DNA from: CAVVFX01 sp963747535
Lineage (GTDB): Bacteria > Acidobacteriota > Terriglobia > Bryobacterales > Bryobacteraceae
Assembly (NCBI GenBank): GCA_963747535.1
Contig: CAVVFX010000006.1
Coordinates: forward strand, 1,116,001-1,180,000
Direction: 5' to 3'
DNA: 64,000 bases
In this document: piece by piece, positions 60,098-64,000 of the stretch
Position numbering within the stretch: the first letter of the stretch is position 1
Layout of the letters: each line of letters begins with the position of its first letter
Translations under genes and position numbers: made by a program
Notes under the pieces: model-generated
Seen by the model: the letters and a program-made list of their open reading frames with translations, nothing else
Databases searched by the model: none
Told to the model about the DNA's origin: nothing

Positions 60098-60660
60098 GGA
60101 TCAGCCGCCGGGTTTTTGCCCTTGCTGCGCTGGCGTTGGCAGCCGCTGCCGCGTCCCCGACCCAAAGTGTCAGAGACAAGTTCCACGGATTGGCGATTGG
60201 AGGATACCCTCCCGGTTCGCGTGTGCTGATTCGCATGCGAGACTTGAATCCTTATCTCGAATCCCTGATTCCCTTTTACGTCCCGACCGGCCTGCGTAAC
60301 GTCCACGTCGAAACCGACAGCAATAATATTGTCCGTGGCACGGCGGACATCGATTTTCTGAAGGTTCGACAGGCTCATGGCGAGAAACCGGGCTGGCTCA
60401 TGACCCAGCTACTGGGAGGCGAACGTCCGGTAGAGATTACGGTACGGCTGACATCGGCCCACGGAAAGGCCCGGGTGGACGTATTGAAGGTGGCGATTTC
60501 CGGGGTCGTGGCCGAGGGCCGCGCGCTGGATTTTCTGATCACCACCTTCGTTCTCCCCAACTTTCCGGAGGCGAAGATTGGAACGGAATTTTCCCTGGAC
60601 TACAACATCGACCATCTGGAGATCCAGCCAGGCCAGGTGGCGATAGTGCTGCATGATTAG
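60094..60660 (+). CDS. Exported protein of unknown function, coupled to the VWA gene
   Basis: 188 residues from the ATG at 60094 that overlaps the VWA stop (ATGA). Residues 1-24 are a signal peptide with R-I-S-R-R at the N-terminus. The rest is beta-rich (I-T-V-R-L-T-S-A-H-G-K-A-R-V-D-V, V-L-I-R-M-R-D-L) and ends I-Q-P-G-Q-V-A-I-V-L-H-D. No family was recognised; the pattern resembles small proteins that bind lipid-like or envelope ligands, but this is speculative. The ATGA overlap with the VWA gene suggests that they work together. Confidence 0.7.
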   Translation: MRISRRVFALAALALAAAAASPTQSVRDKFHGLAIGGYPPGSRVLIRMRDLNPYLESLIPFYVPTGLRNVHVETDSNNIVRGTADIDFLKVRQAHGEKPGWLMTQLLGGERPVEITVRLTSAHGKARVDVLKVAISGVVAEGRALDFLITTFVLPNFPEAKIGTEFSLDYNIDHLEIQPGQVAIVLHD

Positions 60661-60794
60661 TCGTTTTAAATTAGATGAGGCTCTAATCTAACAGCCTGTG
60701 GTCGAAATCTCTCCAGTGCGCGAGAGCAGGCGTACAGGCTTGCAAACAGTTGATTCTTTGTTGTGGAGGTAGGCGTTTTCGCCCGCTCTCGAAG

Positions 60795-61967
60795 CTAAAG
60801 TCCGCGCCCCGAGGCTGCTCCCTTGATCACCATGTGGACAAAATGTAGCTTGGCCACCGCCCGTTGCGACAGCACGAACGGGTAGAAGTCCGCGAGCCCC
60901 ATGGCACGCGACAATTCGTTCATTACGGCCGTCAGTTGCGTCCACGAATTCAGGAAGTTCAGGAAACGCCCGGACCCGGGCTGGTTGGGACGCGCCAGGG
61001 CGTTATAAGTGAAGCCGTCAAACTGCACGCCCGCATTGACGTCCACGCCGAAGCTGAGCGCGGTGTCCCAGGTGTCGGTGATATGCATATAATGCGCCCA
61101 GGTCTCGGCCCAGTCTTCCCAGGGATGAGCGCTTGCGTAGGCCGAGACGAACCGGTCCCGCCAATCCGACGGAGGGCCCTGGTTGTAATGGCGCTGCAAC
61201 GCTCCTCCATAGTCCTGGGTCTCGTCGCCGAACAGTTCTCTGAAACCATCGAGCAGCGACGTCCCGGCGATCAGGCGATCCCAATAATAGTGCCCGACCT
61301 CATGGCGCAGATGCCCGAGCAGGGTGCGGTACGGCTCTTTGAGATGTTTGCGGGTCAACTCGCGGGTGGCATCGTCAGCCTCCTCGACGTTGAGCGTGAT
61401 GATGCCGTCGTCATGGCCGGTCATCACCCGCGGACCGCCGGGCAAGGAACGCAGAAAGTCGAACGCCAGCCCCTGCGCAGGGTCTTCCGAGACGCGCGAC
61501 CGGACCGGCAGCCCGAGCGCAATGAGCGCGGAGACCAGCCGCCGTTTGGCGGTCTCGATTTTGTTCCAATCGTCGGCGTTCTGCTTCAGGCTCAAATCCG
61601 GGATGGTGCGATTGAGCCGGCAGCACTGACAGAGCCGATGGGGATCGTCCGCGCTCACCAGCCAGTTGCAGGCTGCCGCTGTCTCCAGGTTGGCGCACCG
61701 CTTGTAAGCCTTGAGCGGCAACCATCCCGAAAGGGTCCAGGTCTGATCTCCGTCCGGATCGAGCGAGCAGATTCGCGCCAGATCGGGTTCGTAGCCCAAA
61801 GGAGATCGGCAGGCCAGGCAGACGCTGTTCCGGAAAAACACCGGACGTCCACAGTGGCACTGGTATCTCCGTAACACCACAGGACTCCTGTCGGCCTGCG
61901 GCTCCGTTCCTATCTCCTCCAACGACTGGTGACCCTCTTCCTCAAGTAATTCCAACTCGGCAGTCAT
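60795..61967 (-). CDS. Putative zinc-binding metallopeptidase with N-terminal zinc ribbon
   Basis: 390 residues. The N-terminal zinc ribbon has C37-x-C39 and C50-x2-C53, and a second cysteine group lies at C91, C100 and C113-x-C-C. The catalytic site is H222-E-V-G-H226, the HExxH zincin motif, followed at some distance by W-E-D-W-A-E-T-W-A-H as the likely third ligand region. This matches the DUF2248-type putative zinc-binding metallopeptidase family. It lacks a signal peptide, so it is cytoplasmic. The target is unknown. It converges with the exported protein gene. Confidence 0.88.
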   Translation of the reverse strand: MTAELELLEEEGHQSLEEIGTEPQADRSPVVLRRYQCHCGRPVFFRNSVCLACRSPLGYEPDLARICSLDPDGDQTWTLSGWLPLKAYKRCANLETAAACNWLVSADDPHRLCQCCRLNRTIPDLSLKQNADDWNKIETAKRRLVSALIALGLPVRSRVSEDPAQGLAFDFLRSLPGGPRVMTGHDDGIITLNVEEADDATRELTRKHLKEPYRTLLGHLRHEVGHYYWDRLIAGTSLLDGFRELFGDETQDYGGALQRHYNQGPPSDWRDRFVSAYASAHPWEDWAETWAHYMHITDTWDTALSFGVDVNAGVQFDGFTYNALARPNQPGSGRFLNFLNSWTQLTAVMNELSRAMGLADFYPFVLSQRAVAKLHFVHMVIKGAASGRGL

Positions 61968-62143
61968 CTTGTTGCCGAAATATGCAATTGTCCCACCGCG
62001 GTGGTAAATGGCACAAATTTCATGTTACAGAACGTGGGACGAGGATTCATTCGCAGGCGGGAAAGAGCCGTCTAAGGGCGGCTGCGGCCAAGATTGACCG
62101 CCCCACAATTTGCCCGGATACGCGCGACAATGATGGTTACCCC

Positions 62144-64000
62144 ATGTCGAGTCCCAATCCCGAAGTGGTCCGTTTACAGGAAGACGAACGCCGCGAGCGC
62201 AATTGGAAACGTTGGGGACCGTACCTTTCCGAACGCCAGTGGGCGACCGTACGCGAAGACTATTCCGCCGACGGCGATGTCTGGAACTATTTCCCGCATG
62301 ACCATGCCCGCAGCCGCGCCTATCGTTGGGGCGAGGACGGACTCCTCGGGATCTGCGACCGGGAATGCCGGCTGGCGTTCGCCCTGGCTCTGTGGAACAC
62401 CGAAGATCCGATTCTGAAGGAGCGCCTCTTCGGTCTCACCGGTCCGCAGGGCAACCACGGCGAGGATGTCAAGGAAGTTTACTTCTATCTCGATGCCACT
62501 CCGACGAATTCTTACTTGAAGGCGCAGTATAAGTATCCGCACCACGCATTTCCCTATGAGCGCCTCGTCGAAGAAAATGCCCGCCGCGGCAAACTCGACC
62601 GCGAGTTCGAGTTGCTTGACACCGGCATCTTCGATGGCGATCGGTACTTCGATATCACGGCCGAATATGCCAAAGGGGCTCCGGACGATATTCTCATTCG
62701 TCTCACTCTTGCCAATCGCGGTCCGGAAAGCAGGACGTTGCACGTGCTGCCCACGCTGTGGTTCCGCAATACGTGGTCCTGGGGCCGGACGGATGAAGGG
62801 TACTGGCCCAGAGCCAGAATCAGCGTGGACGGCTCCGGGCTCCATTGCGAACATGCCAGCCTGGGCCGTTACCGCATGGCGGTACAAAGTCCCGGTGAGT
62901 TCCTCTTCACGGAGAATGACACGAACTCTCGCAGGCTGCACAACTACGCCGGCCCGCCCTATGCCAAGGATGCCTTTCACAATTATGTGGTGCACGGTGA
63001 ATCCGGCGCCGTAAATCCTGCCCGGTTCGGGAGCAAAGCCGCGGTGCACTACACCCTGCAAATCGACCCGGGGAAGCAGGTCGAATTACAATTCCGGCTG
63101 TCCGCCGAAGCCGAAAATGTGAGGGACCCTTTTGGCAATACGTTCCATCAGACCTTCGAGCAGCGGATCGCGGAGGCCAACACGTTCTACGGCACGATCA
63201 TGCCGGACTACATGTCGGAGCAGCATAAGGCGGTGTCGCGACAGGCCTATGCGGGGCTGTTGTGGTCACGGCAGTACTATCACTACGTCGTAACGCAGTG
63301 GCTGGCCGGCGATCCAGCCCAGCCTTGTCCGCCGGCGTGCCGCTGGAACGGGCGCAACGCCCAGTGGCTGCATCTGTTCAATCGCGATATATTGTCGATG
63401 CCCGACACATGGGAGTATCCCTGGTTTGCTGCGTGGGACCTCAGTTTTCACATGCTGCCTTTCGCCCGCATCGATCCGGCGTTCGCCAAGGAGCAACTGG
63501 TGCTGCTCTTGCGCGAGTGGTACATGCATCCCACCGGACAGCTTCCCGCCTATGAGTTTGCGTTCGGCGATGCCAATCCGCCGGTGCATGCGTGGGCCTG
63601 CTGGCGCGTATACAAGATCTCCGCGCCCAAGGGCCAGCGCGACCGCGCGTTTCTCGAACGAACGTTTCAGAAATTGCTGGTCAATTTTACCTGGTGGGTG
63701 AACCGTAAGGATGTCGTCGGACGCCAGATCTTCGGCGGCGGCTTCCTCGGGCTGGATAATATCGGAATCTTCGATCGTTCCAAACCCCTACCTTCCGGTG
63801 AGACCCTGGAACAAGCCGACGGCACTGCGTGGATGGCTTTCTATTGCACCACGATGCTGGCCATGGCGCTGGAACTCGCCAAAGACGATCCGGTCTACGA
63901 AGATATCGCCTCGAAATTCTTCGAGCATTTTATCGAGATCGCCGACTGCATGAATACCCTAGGCGGAGACGGGCTTTGGGATGACCAAGACGGGTTCTAC
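62144..64000 (+). CDS. GH63-like glucosidase (MGH1-type), runs off the right edge
   Basis: At least 619 codons without a stop from the ATG at 62144. The N-terminal part has R-R-E-R-N-W-K-R-W-G-P-Y-L-S-E-R-Q-W and V-R-E-D-Y-S, the typical start of the bacterial GH63-like glucosidases, followed by W-N-Y-F-P-H-D-H-A-R-S-R-A-Y. Further on W-E-Y-P-W-F-A-A-W-D-L, containing the aspartate that serves as acid catalyst in clan GH-G, and later the G-L-D-N-I-G-I-F motif. The catalytic (alpha/alpha)6 barrel continues past 64000. No signal peptide is present. It probably cleaves alpha-glucosidic bonds of small sugars, such as mannosylglycerate or trehalose-type glucosides; the exact substrate cannot be named. 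Nearby is an unrelated metallopeptidase gene. Confidence 0.88.
   Translation, partial: MSSPNPEVVRLQEDERRERNWKRWGPYLSERQWATVREDYSADGDVWNYFPHDHARSRAYRWGEDGLLGICDRECRLAFALALWNTEDPILKERLFGLTGPQGNHGEDVKEVYFYLDATPTNSYLKAQYKYPHHAFPYERLVEENARRGKLDREFELLDTGIFDGDRYFDITAEYAKGAPDDILIRLTLANRGPESRTLHVLPTLWFRNTWSWGRTDEGYWPRARISVDGSGLHCEHASLGRYRMAVQSPGEFLFTENDTNSRRLHNYAGPPYAKDAFHNYVVHGESGAVNPARFGSKAAVHYTLQIDPGKQVELQFRLSAEAENVRDPFGNTFHQTFEQRIAEANTFYGTIMPDYMSEQHKAVSRQAYAGLLWSRQYYHYVVTQWLAGDPAQPCPPACRWNGRNAQWLHLFNRDILSMPDTWEYPWFAAWDLSFHMLPFARIDPAFAKEQLVLLLREWYMHPTGQLPAYEFAFGDANPPVHAWACWRVYKISAPKGQRDRAFLERTFQKLLVNFTWWVNRKDVVGRQIFGGGFLGLDNIGIFDRSKPLPSGETLEQADGTAWMAFYCTTMLAMALELAKDDPVYEDIASKFFEHFIEIADCMNTLGGDGLWDDQDGFY

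Noticed and set aside
62174..63061. Minus-strand open frame of 295 codons
   Set aside because: It is the antisense shadow of the GH63-like glucosidase, which shows clear family motifs and continues to the edge.

Overview
The window looks like a chromosomal segment of an Acidobacteriota member close to Solibacter/Bryobacter (Bryobacterales). The clues are high-GC coding sequence, three Oar-like TonB-dependent receptors with an N-terminal carboxypeptidase-regulatory domain (9.1-12.4, 25.6-29.0 and 38.3-41.2 kb), NHL-repeat secreted proteins, one ending in the Solibacter-type C-terminal domain, Hanks kinases with a PD40-like sensor or TPR tail next to ECF sigma factors, a DUF2934 protein, and a relic of the acidobacterial VWFA-related family. 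This placement is inferred from gene content only.

Layout. 0-0.5 kb: the end of one gene and a decayed VWA gene. 0.5-8.5 kb: a minus-strand operon of six subunits related to group 4 hydrogenase and complex I (HyfB, HyfC, HyfE and HyfF-like membrane subunits, a NuoC-D/HycE-like large subunit, and a ferredoxin-fused small subunit), closed by an ArsR regulator. The large subunit lacks all four Ni-Fe cysteines, so this is an energy-converting-hydrogenase-related (Ehr-type) complex rather than a hydrogenase. 8.7-13.7 kb: a small secreted protein, a TonB receptor, and a divergent marR/methyltransferase pair with a near-perfect operator palindrome. 13.7-19.6 kb: an accessory zone with a 290-bp tandem repeat, hicBA with a damaged hicA end, an XRE-PBP regulator, a nucleoside-type MFS permease, a DUF1080 pseudogene and an IS remnant with terminal inverted repeats. 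19.6-25 kb: a GH36 alpha-galactosidase, DUF2934, MutT, and a sigma/anti-sigma/secreted-protein operon. 25-36 kb: a GxxExxY gene, the second TonB receptor, an NHL protein, a kinase, a secreted protein and a sigma factor. 36-51 kb: palindromic repeats, an ArgH-family lyase translationally coupled to the third TonB receptor, an esterase, an aldo/keto reductase, MalQ, a CHRD/PEP-CTERM protein, a lipoprotein, a UbiD-family decarboxylase and FabG. 51-64 kb: a kinase-TPR pseudogene that has lost its kinase domain, its sigma factor, secreted proteins, cytochrome c, a double-VWA membrane protein, a zinc metallopeptidase, and a GH63-like glucosidase running off the right edge.

Together the genes suggest a soil heterotroph with an outer-membrane and secreted apparatus for polymer or oligosaccharide use (TonB receptors, GH36, GH77, GH63-like enzyme, esterase), many dedicated signalling modules, and an ion-pumping Ehr-type membrane complex. 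Pseudogenes and short palindromic repeats are frequent. No tRNA, rRNA, CRISPR array or prophage was seen.
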